From Paenibacillus popilliae ATCC 14706 (lineage in GTDB: Bacteria; Bacillota; Bacilli; Paenibacillales; Paenibacillaceae), in assembly GCF_000315235.1 (NCBI RefSeq), contig NZ_BALG01000016.1, positions 1 through 57,964 of the forward strand: 57,964 bases of DNA. The letters run 5' to 3'. This document shows, one piece after another, positions 26,946 through 37,654 of this stretch (positions are counted from its first letter, which is position 1; every line of letters starts with the position of its first letter). The notes under the pieces were generated by a model. The model made no database searches and was not told the origin of the DNA. It saw nothing but the letters and a program-made list of their open reading frames with translations. The position numbers and the translations under genes were made by a program.

Positions 26946-27341
26946 TTACTTCTTCCGGCTCATATTGACGCCGAATATGCCGCCGAGCGCGCCGCAGGCG
27001 CATGCCGCGGCAACGAGAATCAGTTTCTGGAAGGTGATGCCGGCATCCATGGCGAGAAAGCCGATAACGAGGATAAGCATTGCATAGAAAAAACCGGTCA
27101 GACCGCCGTAGTACCAGCCTCTGCGCCCGCTGCGCCGGCCTGCCGTCCAGCCCCCAATAACAAGAGCGATGATATGGACAAGATAAATATAGCCGAGCGT
27201 CTTGTCCTCATATGTAGAACTAGAGTAGAGCAGTACGGACAAGGCCAAGGCCCCCATGGCCATCCACATAAATGAATTGACGATGCCGGCCAATATGGGG
27301 TGATTCGGCTTCCATTGAGATACACGCTGCAATGCATTCAT
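26946..27341 (-). CDS. TIGR04086-type small membrane protein
   Basis: A 131-residue protein with four hydrophobic segments (ILAGIVNSFMWMAMGALALSV, YIYLVHIIALVIGGWTAG, GLTGFFYAMLILVIGFLAM, ILVAAACACGALGGIFGV), the layout of the TIGR04086 family often found near yajC and secDF in spore formers. Function unknown. The ATG is chosen because AAAGGAGA lies nine bases before it; an upstream in-frame extension looks non-coding. Confidence 0.75.
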   Translation of the reverse strand: MNALQRVSQWKPNHPILAGIVNSFMWMAMGALALSVLLYSSSTYEDKTLGYIYLVHIIALVIGGWTAGRRSGRRGWYYGGLTGFFYAMLILVIGFLAMDAGITFQKLILVAAACACGALGGIFGVNMSRKK

Positions 27342-27554
27342 GATTGGAATTCTCCTTTCGGATTGAATTATCATTCCCGGCCGGGGATGGACAAAAATAT
27401 TCGTAGTATAGATCGTATGGGCAAGCCGATAGAAATAGTACAAGGCATAGACGAAAAATATAGAACGGCGTTATAATGTGTGACAAGATATCGAATCCGT
27501 CATAGGAAGCCCAGATCCGAGTTGAAATTGTTGCGCAGAAAGGGATGGAATGAC

Positions 27555-28868
27555 ATGGGACATGATGCGTCGACATGGCAGGTTACGATTGCGGTAATCG
27601 TATTTCTTGTGACCTATGCCATTATTATTTCAGAAAAGATGAACCGGGCCATTATCGCCCTGCTAGGAGCAGTGGCGATGCTTGTGCTGCAAATCGTAGA
27701 TGTGCATCGCGCGTTCACTGAGCATATCGAATGGAACACGATTTTCCTGCTGGTCGGGATGATGATACTCGTCGGGATTACGAACAAGAGCGGGATCTTC
27801 CAATATGCAGCCGTCAAGGCGGCACAGCGAACACAAGGCAGGCCGATCCGGATCCTGGTGATGTTAGCGGTCTTAACGGCGGTCGGTTCGGCTTTTCTGG
27901 ATAATGTGACGACCGTACTGCTGGTTGTACCGATTACATTTTCCATTACCCGGATGCTCAATATCAATCCGGTTCCGTTTTTGATCACGGAAGTTATCGC
28001 TTCGAACGTGGGCGGCACAGCGACATTGATCGGCGACCCGCCGAATATTATGATTGGGTCTGCGAACCCGCATTTGACCTTCAATATGTTCTTGATCTAT
28101 TTAGCGCCGGTCGTCGTGGTAATCATGGCTGTGGTGCTTGTCGTGCTCGTATTCATATACCGGAAGCAGTTGAAGGTAACGGACAGTCAGCGCCATGCCC
28201 TGATGCAGTTGTCGGCGGAATCGTATATTTCGGACAAGCGGCTCGTAAGGAAATCGGTGACGATCCTCGTATTGACGATCCTGGGATTTGTGCTTCACTC
28301 GGCCATTCATGTGGAGCCGGCGGTTGTCGCCATGGTGGGAGCTACGCTGCTGATGCTGATCGGCCTGAAGGGAGAAGAAGAGCTGGAAGAAGCGCTGCAT
28401 CGGGTAGAATGGGTGACCATCTTGTTCTTCATCGGCCTATTTATTCTCGTAGGCGGACTGATTGAAGTCGGCGTCATCAATCAATTGGCCCAATGGATGT
28501 TGAGCGTCACGAGCGGCGATATGACGCGAACCGCCATGTTCGTGCTCTGGGGCTCGGGCATCGCGTCTGCGACGATTGACAATATCCCTTTTGTGGCGAC
28601 GATGATTCCGCTTCTGCAGGATGTCGGGACCCAGTTGGGCATTACGGATCCGAACCAATTGAATCCGCTTTGGTGGTCACTGGCCTTGGGCGCTTGTCTG
28701 GGTGGCAACGGCACCTTGATCGGCGCATCGGCAAATGTGATCGTGGCAGGGATGGCGCAGCGCGAGGGACATGCCTTCAGCTACATGGATTTTCTCAAAA
28801 TTGGGGCTCCGCTAACGCTGTTGTCGCTAGCGATTTCAACCGTCTACATTTTCCTGTTCATTCTCTAA
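27555..28868 (+). CDS. ArsB/NhaD-type ion transporter
   Basis: A 437-residue membrane protein with about 11 segments and the ion-transporter superfamily repeats: IEWNTIFLLVGMMILVGI in the first half and VEWVTILFFIGLFILVGG in the second, plus AFLDNVTTVLLVVP, GGTATLIGDPPNIMIG and GGNGTLIGASANVIV. It is related to ArsB, NhaD and YfjA/P-type sodium or arsenite exporters; the ion cannot be named from sequence and no arsenic genes are adjacent. The ATG about ten bases after AAAGGG is used. A hairpin without a T run (CCGTTCGC/GCGAACGG, 28869-28892) follows. Confidence 0.88.
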   Translation: MGHDASTWQVTIAVIVFLVTYAIIISEKMNRAIIALLGAVAMLVLQIVDVHRAFTEHIEWNTIFLLVGMMILVGITNKSGIFQYAAVKAAQRTQGRPIRILVMLAVLTAVGSAFLDNVTTVLLVVPITFSITRMLNINPVPFLITEVIASNVGGTATLIGDPPNIMIGSANPHLTFNMFLIYLAPVVVVIMAVVLVVLVFIYRKQLKVTDSQRHALMQLSAESYISDKRLVRKSVTILVLTILGFVLHSAIHVEPAVVAMVGATLLMLIGLKGEEELEEALHRVEWVTILFFIGLFILVGGLIEVGVINQLAQWMLSVTSGDMTRTAMFVLWGSGIASATIDNIPFVATMIPLLQDVGTQLGITDPNQLNPLWWSLALGACLGGNGTLIGASANVIVAGMAQREGHAFSYMDFLKIGAPLTLLSLAISTVYIFLFIL

Positions 28869-29029
28869 CCGTTCGCGATCCAAAGCGAACGGATGGGTAC
28901 AAACCACTAATCGTAATGTAAGATGCAGGATGGGAACATTTCGATAAGAAAAAAGCTGCATGCCTCTCGCAGCACGGGGCCAGAATACACGTACTGGCAC
29001 ACCGAAAATGGCACCGGGAGGCGTTGCTA

Positions 29030-29860
29030 ATGGAAGTCTGGACTCTCGTATTGCGCACGATCCTGATGTATATTGTTGTCTTCATCGTGCTTCGTCTGAT
29101 GGGCAAAAGAGAGATCGGCAAGCTGTCCGTCTTCGATGTCGTCATCTCCATCATGATTGCGGAGATTGCGGTGTTTGTCATCGAAGACAGCAAAAAGCCG
29201 CTATGGCAAGGGCTTGTCCCGATCATCATTCTTATTATCATTCAGATCAGCGTGGCTTACATTGCCTTGAAAAGCCAATGGATAAGGCATCTGTTCGATG
29301 GCAAGCCAAGCATTATCATCAAGAACGGCCAGCTTGACCGCTCAGAGATGGCCCGGCAGCGGTACAATCTCGACGATCTGATGCAGCAGCTCCGTGAGCA
29401 GGGAGTGGACAATATCGGCGGTGTTCGCTATGCGATACTGGAGGCAAACGGCAAACTAACCGTGTTCCTGAAGCAGGGCGCGGACACGTCGCCCGCCCAG
29501 GAAGCCCAGAATGGCGCCCAGCAATCGGGCGGCATGTTGGAAGAGAATGATACTGGGGATGCAAAAGGTCCCGGTTTGCTTGCCGTTGGCGGCAGTTCGT
29601 CCTCCTCGTTGGGGGGCGGAAAGCGGGGGAAGAAGACAGGCCCCGCCCTGCGCAAGCCGGAGCGTTATCATTTCACGGCATTGCCGTTGCCGCTAATTAT
29701 GGATGGCAAAGTGCAGGATCATAACCTGTCGACCATCAATAAGACGCGCTTCTGGTTGAAAAACCAGCTTACCCTGAAAGGCGTCACTGAATTTAAAGAC
29801 GTTTTTTTCTGTTCTATCGATCATCGGGGCTATTTATTCGTGGATCGGAAGCAAAAATAG
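29030..29860 (+). CDS. DUF421 (YetF-type) membrane protein
   Basis: A 276-residue protein with three N-terminal hydrophobic segments, the hallmark RLMGKREIGKLSVFDVVISI and a cytoplasmic domain with GKPSIIIKNGQLDRSEMARQ and NLDDLMQQLREQGV, as in YetF/YdfR proteins. The C-terminal part holds an insertion of about 60 residues rich in Gly, Ser and Ala (residues about 155-215) before the conserved ending IDHRGYLFVDRK. Some relatives are spore-expressed; the activity is unknown. The ATG nine bases after GGGAGG is chosen over the TTG two codons earlier. Confidence 0.88.
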   Translation: MEVWTLVLRTILMYIVVFIVLRLMGKREIGKLSVFDVVISIMIAEIAVFVIEDSKKPLWQGLVPIIILIIIQISVAYIALKSQWIRHLFDGKPSIIIKNGQLDRSEMARQRYNLDDLMQQLREQGVDNIGGVRYAILEANGKLTVFLKQGADTSPAQEAQNGAQQSGGMLEENDTGDAKGPGLLAVGGSSSSSLGGGKRGKKTGPALRKPERYHFTALPLPLIMDGKVQDHNLSTINKTRFWLKNQLTLKGVTEFKDVFFCSIDHRGYLFVDRKQK

Positions 29861-29874
29861 GGACAACCGGAAGC

Positions 29875-31476
29875 TTATTTGCGATGCGGCTTCGTAGGTA
29901 GCCATTGCCGAAGCCGCGGAAGCCGCGTCACATCATCCCGGTCGATGATTCCCATCATGATGAGCAGCAGCAGATAAACAATGACCCCTGCCGTCCCCGC
30001 AGCGATGAAGCGAAGCAGACCACTGTAGCCTTCCGGCAGCAGCGCACGCATATAGAGCGCCTGAATGCAGCCTGCCATAATCAACATGGCCGATCCCACC
30101 TTGATCAAATCGAGCCACGGTATCTGCAGATGAAGATGGCGGATGACGCTCACCGTATGAAGCAGCGTGACGACCACAACATTCATGCATATCGCGATAA
30201 TCGCTCCGTAAATGCCCAATTGAGGTTGAGACGCCAACTGAATAATGAGCAGAAGCTTCAGGGCGGCTCCGATGAATGTATTCACAAGGGCGGTTCCTGG
30301 GCGCTCAAGGGCCTGCAGCGCAGCTTGAAGCGGCGCCTGCAAGTAGATGAAGACCGCGATTGGAGCCATCCACCGCAGCATTGGAGCGACGCTGGGATCG
30401 TTATAGAGCAGGACGCACAGCGGAAGCGCGAGTACGAACATGATGACGGCGAAGGGAGCGCCGCATACGAGCGCCAGCCGGATCGCCTGGTATATCCGCT
30501 TGTGAATCATGCGTATGTCATTGCGGCCGAGCGCCTCGGATAATGAAGGCACGAGAGAGACGGCGAGGGAGTAGGTCAGCGCCCCAGGCAGCGTCAAAAT
30601 CGGGATAATCATGCCCTGAAGAGCGCCATACTGCGCCGTGGCGATCGCGGTGAGAACACCGGCCGCCGCCAGGCTGCGCGCGATCGCAATCGACTCCAGA
30701 AGGTAGGACAACGAGCCGATAAGCTTGCCTCCCGTTACGGGTAACGCAATGCCGAGCAAGCGGGAAGCTATCTTGTGCGCCCCCCCATGCTCCGGCAGAT
30801 GTAGTGAAGCCGGAGCGCCGTCCGCCGCGCCGTTTTCCTTCTGCTTGCGCGCGGAGCGCATTAGGAAGATGAGGACGATCAGCCCTCCGAGCTCGCCTAC
30901 GACGACGCCGCCCATGGCGCCCGCTGCCGCCCATTCCAACCCATAGGGAAGGAACAGATAGGCGAAGCCGATGACCGCCACGCTGCGGATGAACGTCTCG
31001 GTCACTTGGGAGACGGCGGTCGGCACCATATTTTGCATGCCTTGGAAGTAGCCGCGCAGCACCGCGGAGATGGCAACCATGATGATAATTGGCGTCATGA
31101 CAAGGAGCGTATAGTACACCCGGGTATCGGTTAGAACGAGGGATGTCATCCATGGCGCGAGCATGAGATAGGCGGCGGAGAAGACGATGCCCGCACTGAC
31201 AGTCAGCTTCATGGCGACCGATAATATGCGGCGCACACGGGCCCGATCCCCAACAGAGTCTGCCTCGGCGATCAGCTTCGCTACGGCGAGCGGAACACCG
31301 CCTGTAATTAACGTAATGATGACGAGCAGGAAGGGGTAGCCGAGCTGATAGATTCCTACTCCTTCCGCCCCGATGATCCGCGGAAGAGTAACGCGCGGAA
31401 TGAACCCGAGTATGCGATTCAAAATGCCTGCGGCCAATAAAATCAGCGTTCCCTGTATAAATGACTGCTTCTTCAC
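29875..31476 (-). CDS. spoVB: SpoVB-like polysaccharide/lipid flippase
   Basis: A 533-residue membrane protein of the MOP/MATE flippase superfamily with about 14 hydrophobic segments. Its start (VKKQSFIQGTLILLAAG) and NRILGFIPRVTLPRIIGAEGVGIYQ match SpoVB, needed for spore cortex synthesis, probably as a lipid-II-type flippase; YtgP/MurJ-like paralogues are the alternative. Its place beside comN-secDF is the same as in Bacillus. The GTG start is chosen by similarity; AGGGA is about 12 bases upstream, a little far. The longer frame has no matching extension. Confidence 0.85.
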   Translation of the reverse strand: MKKQSFIQGTLILLAAGILNRILGFIPRVTLPRIIGAEGVGIYQLGYPFLLVIITLITGGVPLAVAKLIAEADSVGDRARVRRILSVAMKLTVSAGIVFSAAYLMLAPWMTSLVLTDTRVYYTLLVMTPIIIMVAISAVLRGYFQGMQNMVPTAVSQVTETFIRSVAVIGFAYLFLPYGLEWAAAGAMGGVVVGELGGLIVLIFLMRSARKQKENGAADGAPASLHLPEHGGAHKIASRLLGIALPVTGGKLIGSLSYLLESIAIARSLAAAGVLTAIATAQYGALQGMIIPILTLPGALTYSLAVSLVPSLSEALGRNDIRMIHKRIYQAIRLALVCGAPFAVIMFVLALPLCVLLYNDPSVAPMLRWMAPIAVFIYLQAPLQAALQALERPGTALVNTFIGAALKLLLIIQLASQPQLGIYGAIIAICMNVVVVTLLHTVSVIRHLHLQIPWLDLIKVGSAMLIMAGCIQALYMRALLPEGYSGLLRFIAAGTAGVIVYLLLLIMMGIIDRDDVTRLPRLRQWLPTKPHRK

Positions 31477-31673
31477 GTTCCGATCATCCCTCTTCCCTGC
31501 GGACTTGTCTACCTGATATAACCATAAATATGCGGTTGTCCCCATTCCATGACGATTGGCTTGTGCCGATGGAAAAGGAAGGTCAGAAGAGGCAAGGATT
31601 GCTATGGGGCGTGAAGCAGGAATTGAGTGAAGGAGCGCGAATAATAGATAGACACAAAAAAGGAGTGAGCGGC

Positions 31674-31931
31674 GTGTCTGAGCCATGTACGGAGCAGGAG
31701 CGGATCGATGCGATCAAAATGTGCTGTGAGAGCAAGGCGGAGGAACTCAGGCTGCTCGGCTACGAGCAGGTAACGGGGAAGGATGTGTGGGAGTGCGTCA
31801 GTGCCAAGTATAACAAAGAAGGCGCTGAGCCGGCCATGTATCAGGTCGTCAATGATATTTTGTCTTTGAAAGCAACGCAATTCATGAACTTTATGACGAT
31901 GGCGGCTTATCGCGGGTCTCCCTTTTTATAA
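31674..31931 (+). CDS. comN: ComN-like post-transcriptional regulator
   Basis: An 85-residue protein with the family core ELRLLGYEQVTGKDVWECV and ending near FMNFMTMAAYRGSPFL. In Bacillus, ComN (YrzD) controls comE mRNA and lies between spoVB and secDF, as here. The GTG eight or nine bases after AAGGAG is preferred; another GTG three codons earlier overlaps the ribosome-binding site. It diverges from spoVB. Confidence 0.85.
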   Translation: MSEPCTEQERIDAIKMCCESKAEELRLLGYEQVTGKDVWECVSAKYNKEGAEPAMYQVVNDILSLKATQFMNFMTMAAYRGSPFL

Positions 31932-32035
31932 GGCGAGATTTTTTTATGTTATGATCACACAAAAATTGACTCGAAAAATGACGGTCGATATAATAGGAAT
32001 ATTGAAAAGGAAAAAGAAAGGGGAATAGGGACGAT

Positions 32036-33316
32036 ATGAAAAGGGTGTTCGCATTTCTGCTCATCGTTGTCGTATCGCTAGGTGTCATTGTCTGGACTAG
32101 CCCTTCGATCGTCAACAACATACGTCTTGGACTCGATCTCAAGGGGGGCTTCGAGATTTTATACCAGGCCTCTCCGCTGGAATCGGGCGGGCAAGTAACG
32201 AACGATGCGCTTAAACAGACTGCCAAAAGTCTGGATAAACGGATTAACGCAACCGGTACGAGCGAACCGGAGATTACGATCGAAGGTACGGACCGGATCC
32301 GCGTCAAGATTGCGGACGTTCAGAACGAGGAAGAGGTGCGGAAGAAGCTGAAAGAGCCGGCTGTTCTTACGTTCCGCAGCTCTGAAGGCTGTGAGGATGC
32401 GTCCGATTACTGCAAGATTGAACTGAAAGGAACGGACTTCGTCGAGGGCGGAGCGAGCGTCGTATATGACGAGTTGCAGCGTCCGATCGTATCGATTAAG
32501 TTGAAGGATGCAAGCAAATTCGCCGAAATTACAAAACGTCTCGCCGGTTTGTATGATCCGGATATGACGAAAGCGCGCAACCGTCTGGCGATTTTTATGG
32601 ATGACACCCTCATCTCCGATCCGTCCGTCAATAATGAGATACCAGGCGGGGAAGCGACGATTACCGGCCAGAGCACGAAGGAGGAAGCGAACGAGCTGAA
32701 GGATATGATTAATCTCGGCTCCTTACCGCTTAAGCTAACCGAGAAGTACTCGCAGACCGTAACAGCTACGCTTGGCAAGATGTCGCTGGAGCAGACAGTG
32801 AAGGCCGGACTAATCGGCACGGCGCTGATTCTGTTATTTATGCTTGTCATCTACCGCCTGCCTGGCGTCATTGCCAGCTTCTCGCTGATTTTGTTTACAT
32901 GGATTCTGCTGATTGTATTCTGGCTGTCCGAGATTACGCTGACGCTACCGGGCATTGCGGCTTTCATCCTCGGCCTCAGCATGGCCGTCGACGCGAATAT
33001 TATTACGTTTGAACGGATCAAGGAGGAACTGCGCAGCGGCAAGTCGATCAAATCCGCGATGAAGGCAGGCTCCAAGAACTCGTTCCGGACGATTATGGAC
33101 GCGAACATTACGACGATTATTGTCGGCGTCGTCATGTACATTTTGGGTGAGAGCCAAGTCAAAGGATTTGCGCTTATCCTAATGATGACCGTTATCGTCA
33201 GTATTTTCACGAACGTATTCCTCTCCCGCGTCATGCTGCATGCGCTGGCCAAAGCGAATGTGCTGGCCAAACCGGGATACTTCGGCGTGAAGGAGAGTGA
33301 AATCCGTGCGCTCTAA
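32036..33316 (+). CDS. secD: SecD, protein-export membrane subunit
   Basis: A 426-residue protein with an N-terminal segment, the D1 motif LGLDLKGGFEILYQ, a shortened external domain, and the C-terminal six-segment RND-type part with LSMAVDANIITFERIKEEL. It uses proton motive force to aid late steps of Sec export together with SecF and YajC. SecD and SecF are separate here, whereas B. subtilis has a single fused SecDF. AAAGGGG precedes the ATG. Confidence 0.96.
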   Translation: MKRVFAFLLIVVVSLGVIVWTSPSIVNNIRLGLDLKGGFEILYQASPLESGGQVTNDALKQTAKSLDKRINATGTSEPEITIEGTDRIRVKIADVQNEEEVRKKLKEPAVLTFRSSEGCEDASDYCKIELKGTDFVEGGASVVYDELQRPIVSIKLKDASKFAEITKRLAGLYDPDMTKARNRLAIFMDDTLISDPSVNNEIPGGEATITGQSTKEEANELKDMINLGSLPLKLTEKYSQTVTATLGKMSLEQTVKAGLIGTALILLFMLVIYRLPGVIASFSLILFTWILLIVFWLSEITLTLPGIAAFILGLSMAVDANIITFERIKEELRSGKSIKSAMKAGSKNSFRTIMDANITTIIVGVVMYILGESQVKGFALILMMTVIVSIFTNVFLSRVMLHALAKANVLAKPGYFGVKESEIRAL

Positions 33317-34214
33317 AGGAACGTTTAACTTTGTTCATTCAAGCAAATACTTCTTTATTTTCTCTATCATCATTACGATTGTCGGCGCGATCTCGCTTAG
33401 CGTCCTCGGTTTGAACTACGGGGTAGACTTCAGCTCGGGCACGAACGTAGACATTACGCTCACGAAGCCGGTGGAGAGAGCCCAGGTCGAGCAAATGCTC
33501 GCTCCGTACCAATTGAAGAAGGAGCCGACCATTACGATCGGCAGTGACCGGATGACGGTCCGGTTCACGGAAGTGCTGACCGAGCAGATGGAGAACCAGT
33601 TCAAGGCTGATTTCAAACAGCTGGATGCGGGCGCTTCCTTCGAAATCAGTACGGTCGATGTCGAGATTGCACGCGAGCTGCAGCGCAATGCCTTGCTCGC
33701 GGTCCTGATTGCGAGCATGGGCATCATTATTTATATCAGCATCCGCTTCGAATGGCGCTTCGCTATCTCGGCGGTCATCGCTTTGCTGCATGATGCGTTT
33801 ATGGTTATCAGCATATTCTCGATATTCCGGCTTGAGGTCAATCTGCCGTTCATTATCGCGGTGCTGACCATCATCGGGTATTCCATCAACGATACGATCG
33901 TTATCTTTGACCGGATTCGCGAGAATATGAGATTTGCCAAGATCAAAAATATGCAGGACTTGTCCCACCTCGTGAACGACAGTATTTATCAGACGCTGAC
34001 CCGTTCCATCAATACGGTCTTGACCGTTCTCGTGGCGGCCCTCTGTCTGTTTATTTTCGGAAGCGAGTCGATTCGCATGTTCTCGCTGGCCATTCTGATC
34101 GGCTTGGCATTCGGCGCTTATTCGTCCATCTTCATCGCGAGCCCGCTGTGGGCCGTATTGAAGAGCAAGGAGAAGAACAAGCCCAAGTCTCCGGCGAAGC
34201 CGAAGCAGGCGTAA
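33306..34214 (+). CDS. secF: SecF, protein-export membrane subunit
   Basis: A 302-residue partner of SecD with the motifs LNYGVDFSSGTNVDI, FIIAVLTIIGYSINDTIVIFDRIRENM and SESIRMFSLAILIGLAFGAYSS. The GTG at the given start has AGGAGAG eight bases before it; a GTG nine bases earlier overlaps that site. It overlaps the end of secD by 11 bases, so the subunits are coupled. Confidence 0.95.
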   Translation: MRSKGTFNFVHSSKYFFIFSIIITIVGAISLSVLGLNYGVDFSSGTNVDITLTKPVERAQVEQMLAPYQLKKEPTITIGSDRMTVRFTEVLTEQMENQFKADFKQLDAGASFEISTVDVEIARELQRNALLAVLIASMGIIIYISIRFEWRFAISAVIALLHDAFMVISIFSIFRLEVNLPFIIAVLTIIGYSINDTIVIFDRIRENMRFAKIKNMQDLSHLVNDSIYQTLTRSINTVLTVLVAALCLFIFGSESIRMFSLAILIGLAFGAYSSIFIASPLWAVLKSKEKNKPKSPAKPKQA

Positions 34215-34302
34215 CCGCCAACTTCAAGCCGAAGAATGGGGCGGCAATGGAGCGATACCCTGCTTGGCTTCTCTGCCGCAGCCTGCGGGCGAGCATAAAG
34301 AT

Positions 34303-34333
34303 GAAGCCGCGTCAGTATGCTGACGCGGCTTTG
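34303..34333 (+). terminator. hairpin after secF
   Basis: AAGCCGCGTCA and TGACGCGGCTT are perfect arms around a six-base loop. The T tract is short (TTT), so termination may be partial. The rest of the gap to recJ (34215-34478) holds nothing I recognise. Confidence 0.7.
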
Positions 34334-34478
34334 ATGTTGCAAGCAAGAACATACCAATGGACCATGTTCTTCATCATGAAGAAGAAAATAAAATCAGTGT
34401 AAATCAAAAATCATGTAATGCAGCGTTTGGGGGAGAGTCTGACGCTGCTGCAATGAGGATGTTAAAGGAAGTGGGAGG

Positions 34479-36932
34479 ATGCTTCATCCACGCTCCCGGT
34501 GGATCTGTTCTGACGTGCCGGATTCCGATATCGAGCAGTTGGCCCAGGAAGCCCGGGTCTCGAAGCTGGTTGCCCGTATGCTGGCTGTACGGGGGATTTC
34601 AGACACAGAGCAAGCGCACCGGTTTTTGCATGCGGATATTGATGAGATGCACGATCCGTATTTATTGGCAGGAATGGAAGACGCGGTGGTCCGAATCCGA
34701 ACAGCGCTTGCGACCCGCGAACGCATTCGCATTTATGGCGATTACGATGCGGACGGAGTCTCGAGCACATCGCTGATGATTTATTTGATGCGCCACTTGG
34801 AGGCGGATTTCGATTATTATATCCCGCACCGGGCGAACGAAGGGTACGGGCTGAATAAGGCCGCGTTGGAAGACGCGCGGGCTCGCGGCGTCACTCTCGT
34901 CGTGACGGTCGACACCGGGATCAGCGCCGTAGAGGAAATCGCCTATGCGCGCGAGCTCGGAATCGATATCGTGGTGACCGATCACCATGAGCCTCCAGAG
35001 CAGCTTCCGGACGCCTGCGCCCTAGTAAATCCGAAGCTGCCTTATTGCCCTTATCCGTTCAAAGGGCTGGCCGGTGTCGGGGTGGCCTTCAAGCTGGCGC
35101 ACGCGCTGCTCGGGCGGATTCCCGAGGAGTGGCTGGAGCTGGCCGCCGTCGGCACTGTCGCCGATCTGATGCCTCTGCTGGATGAGAACCGCATTCTTGT
35201 GCGTGCGGCCCTGCAGCGGATGAAGCGTTCCCGCTATGCCGGGATTCGGGCGCTGCTACAAGTATGCAGCATCGATCCGAAGGAAGTGACGTCGACGCAT
35301 ATCGCCTTCTCGATGGCTCCGCGAATCAATGCAAGCGGCCGGCTCGATCATGCCGACATCGCGGTTCAATTGCTGATGGCGGAAGACGACGCGGAAGCTG
35401 AGGCGCTCGCATGGGAGCTGGATCGGTTGAATAAGGAGCGGCAGAAGATTGTCGACGGTATCGTCAAAGAAGCGGAAGCGCAGTTGGCGGAGCAGATGGA
35501 GGATACGGGCGAGCCTCCCCCTGTCATCGTATTGGCCGCGGAGGGCTGGAATGTCGGCGTCATCGGGATCGTCGCTTCCAAAATACTCGAAAAATATTAC
35601 CGTCCGACCTTTGTGCTGGGAATCGACGGCGAGACGGGATGGTGCAAAGGCTCGGCCCGTTCGATCCCGGGCTTCGATCTATACGAGGCCATACAGGCTT
35701 GCGGGGAGCTGTTCGAGCATTATGGCGGTCATCAGGCCGCGGCCGGCATGACGATTCAGGCAGATAAGCTCGCGGAGCTGAAGCGGCGCCTGCAAGAGAT
35801 TGCCGAGGGAATACTGACAGAGGAGCACTTCGTTCCTTGTGTTGAAGTAGACGCGGAATGCGGCTTGAATGAGATTCCACTGGAAGTGATAGACCAGATG
35901 GAGCAATTGGCCCCGTTCGGCATGGGCAATCCGAGCCCACGGGTCGTCATCCGCAACGCGCGGGTGCGCGAGATCCGGACGATGGGTAAGGAAGGCCAAC
36001 ATTTGAAGTTGATGTTGAGCCAAGACCGTGCTACATTGGATGCGGTAGCTTTTCACCGGGGGGGCTTGGCCCGAAGGATTGCGAGTGACGTGAAGGCGGA
36101 TGTGCTGGGCGAGTTGTCCGTCAATGAATGGAACGGCCGGCGCAGGCCGCAGTTGTTCATGCAGGATATCCGAATCCAGGAGCGGCAGCTGTTCGATTTA
36201 CGGGGGATCCCGGAGGCTTGGGAGACGGTCGTCCAACTGGCGCGCATATTGGAGCAGGATGGAGACGGGGCAAGCGTTCTCGTTACGACCCGCGAACAGG
36301 CGGGCGTGCATGCTGCGGAATCGTTCGCGTGGCTGTACAGCGACGAGGAGGACGGACCGGCTGTCGTTCCGGGCGCATGGCAGGGAGACGAGTCGTTCGT
36401 CGCCGCGATGTCGGAGCGCGTTCGCGAGCTAGTGCTCTTCGGGATGCCGCCGTCGAAGCTGGAAATGAGGCGGTTGACGCGCCAGCTTCGCCATTTGGAA
36501 CGACTGCATGTCGTGCTGCCGCGCGAACCGATCGGGGGGCGGCTTCATACGCCGACGCGCGATCGAATCAAGCGGGCTTATGCTGAATTAAGACGGGTAC
36601 ATACATGGACCAATGAACCCGAGCCGATGCGGTCGCTGGCCAAGCGCGTCAACTTGTCCCCGAGGGAATTTATGCTGCTGCTCGATATGTTTCAGGAACT
36701 GCAATTTTTATCTTGCACTCATCATAGACATACAACGACTTTCGAAATGGCGGCACAGCCGGCAAAGACCTTGTTGGAGGCTTCTCAATGTTACCGGGAT
36801 TGGGTAGCCGCAGCCTCCTGGGAGCAGTGCTGGTATGAGCCAGCGACAGAGGAGTTTGCGGCATGGCTGTGGTCCTGCTGGGACGAAGACCGCGATGTTT
36901 CATTACTTAGGAGGAGTTCAGATGGATTTTAA
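34479..36932 (+). CDS. recJ: RecJ, single-strand DNA exonuclease
   Basis: An 817-residue DHH-family 5'-3' exonuclease. The DHH motifs are [22 protein letters not shown] and [10 protein letters not shown]; the DHHA1 part has [11 protein letters not shown]-type sequence ([15 protein letters not shown]), and an OB region follows. A long C-terminal domain beyond the usual core (about residues 570-817) is typical of Bacillales RecJ. It works in mismatch and recombination repair. Its end overlaps apt by 11 bases. Confidence 0.96.
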   Translation: MLHPRSRWICSDVPDSDIEQLAQEARVSKLVARMLAVRGISDTEQAHRFLHADIDEMHDPYLLAGMEDAVVRIRTALATRERIRIYGDYDADGVSSTSLMIYLMRHLEADFDYYIPHRANEGYGLNKAALEDARARGVTLVVTVDTGISAVEEIAYARELGIDIVVTDHHEPPEQLPDACALVNPKLPYCPYPFKGLAGVGVAFKLAHALLGRIPEEWLELAAVGTVADLMPLLDENRILVRAALQRMKRSRYAGIRALLQVCSIDPKEVTSTHIAFSMAPRINASGRLDHADIAVQLLMAEDDAEAEALAWELDRLNKERQKIVDGIVKEAEAQLAEQMEDTGEPPPVIVLAAEGWNVGVIGIVASKILEKYYRPTFVLGIDGETGWCKGSARSIPGFDLYEAIQACGELFEHYGGHQAAAGMTIQADKLAELKRRLQEIAEGILTEEHFVPCVEVDAECGLNEIPLEVIDQMEQLAPFGMGNPSPRVVIRNARVREIRTMGKEGQHLKLMLSQDRATLDAVAFHRGGLARRIASDVKADVLGELSVNEWNGRRRPQLFMQDIRIQERQLFDLRGIPEAWETVVQLARILEQDGDGASVLVTTREQAGVHAAESFAWLYSDEEDGPAVVPGAWQGDESFVAAMSERVRELVLFGMPPSKLEMRRLTRQLRHLERLHVVLPREPIGGRLHTPTRDRIKRAYAELRRVHTWTNEPEPMRSLAKRVNLSPREFMLLLDMFQELQFLSCTHHRHTTTFEMAAQPAKTLLEASQCYRDWVAAASWEQCWYEPATEEFAAWLWSCWDEDRDVSLLRRSSDGF

Positions 36933-37437
36933 ATCGTATATTCGGGTCATTCCCGATTTTCCTCAGCCGGGAATCAGCTTCAAAGATATTACGACGCTGC
37001 TGAAGGACGGTTCGGCTTATCAGGCCGCGATCACCGCGATGAAGCAGATGGTCGAGGATAAGCAAATTGATCTGATTGCCGGTCCGGAGGCGCGCGGGTT
37101 CGTCGTGGGCGCTCCGCTTGCCTTGGCGATCGGGGCCGGATTCGTCCCGATTCGCAAGAGCGGCAAGCTGCCGGGCGAGACGATCGAAGCGGGCTATGCG
37201 CTGGAATACGGCAGCGACAAGCTGGCCATGCACAAGGATGCGATCAAGCCGGGGCAGAAGGTGTTGATTGCCGACGATCTGCTGGCAACCGGAGGCACGA
37301 TCTCGACGGCCGTCAATCTGGTGCGCCAATTGGGCGGAGAAGTGGTCGGGGCGTTGTTCCTGATCGAACTGGGCGACCTGAACGGTCGCGCCAAGCTGCC
37401 GGATATTGATGTGCGTTCCCTGGTGACTTACGGATAG
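36922..37437 (+). CDS. apt: Apt, adenine phosphoribosyltransferase
   Basis: A 171-residue salvage enzyme making AMP from adenine and PRPP. Family start [37 protein letters not shown], and the PRPP-binding [14 protein letters not shown] are present. GGAGGAG lies inside the end of recJ, giving likely translational coupling. It is followed by a strong terminator. In Bacillus apt also precedes relA. Confidence 0.97.
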   Translation: MDFKSYIRVIPDFPQPGISFKDITTLLKDGSAYQAAITAMKQMVEDKQIDLIAGPEARGFVVGAPLALAIGAGFVPIRKSGKLPGETIEAGYALEYGSDKLAMHKDAIKPGQKVLIADDLLATGGTISTAVNLVRQLGGEVVGALFLIELGDLNGRAKLPDIDVRSLVTYG

Positions 37438-37448
37438 CCGTTAGAAGT

Positions 37449-37499
37449 GAAAAAAGGTCGAGCTAGGGTTTCTATTATTTCCCGTACTCGACCTTTTTG
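37449..37499 (+). terminator. terminator after apt
   Basis: AAAAAGGTCGAG and CTCGACCTTTTT are complementary 12-base arms with a 25-base AT-rich loop; the T arm serves as the T tract. It works in both directions by symmetry. Confidence 0.88.
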
Positions 37500-37601
37500 C
37501 TTCATCGCTGCCCATTTTGGCAAATTGTGGGCAAGGGTAGGCCACCCGACCTCGAGGCTGCGAAAAAACGATTTCTTTTTGTTTTACATTTTTGAGAAAA
37601 G

Positions 37602-37643
37602 GGGTGTCCCAGGTCATTTTCAGTGACTTTTGGTACACCTCCT
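37602..37643 (-). terminator. hairpin repeat after the uracil permease gene
   Basis: Read leftward: GGTGTACCAAAAGTCACTGA then AAATGACCTGGGACACC, a long imperfect hairpin followed by CCTTTT, 12 bases beyond the permease stop. A closely related hairpin follows the gene at 51997 (53345-53394), so this is a repeated element used as a terminator. Confidence 0.65.
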
Positions 37644-37654
37644 TCTTGCATACA

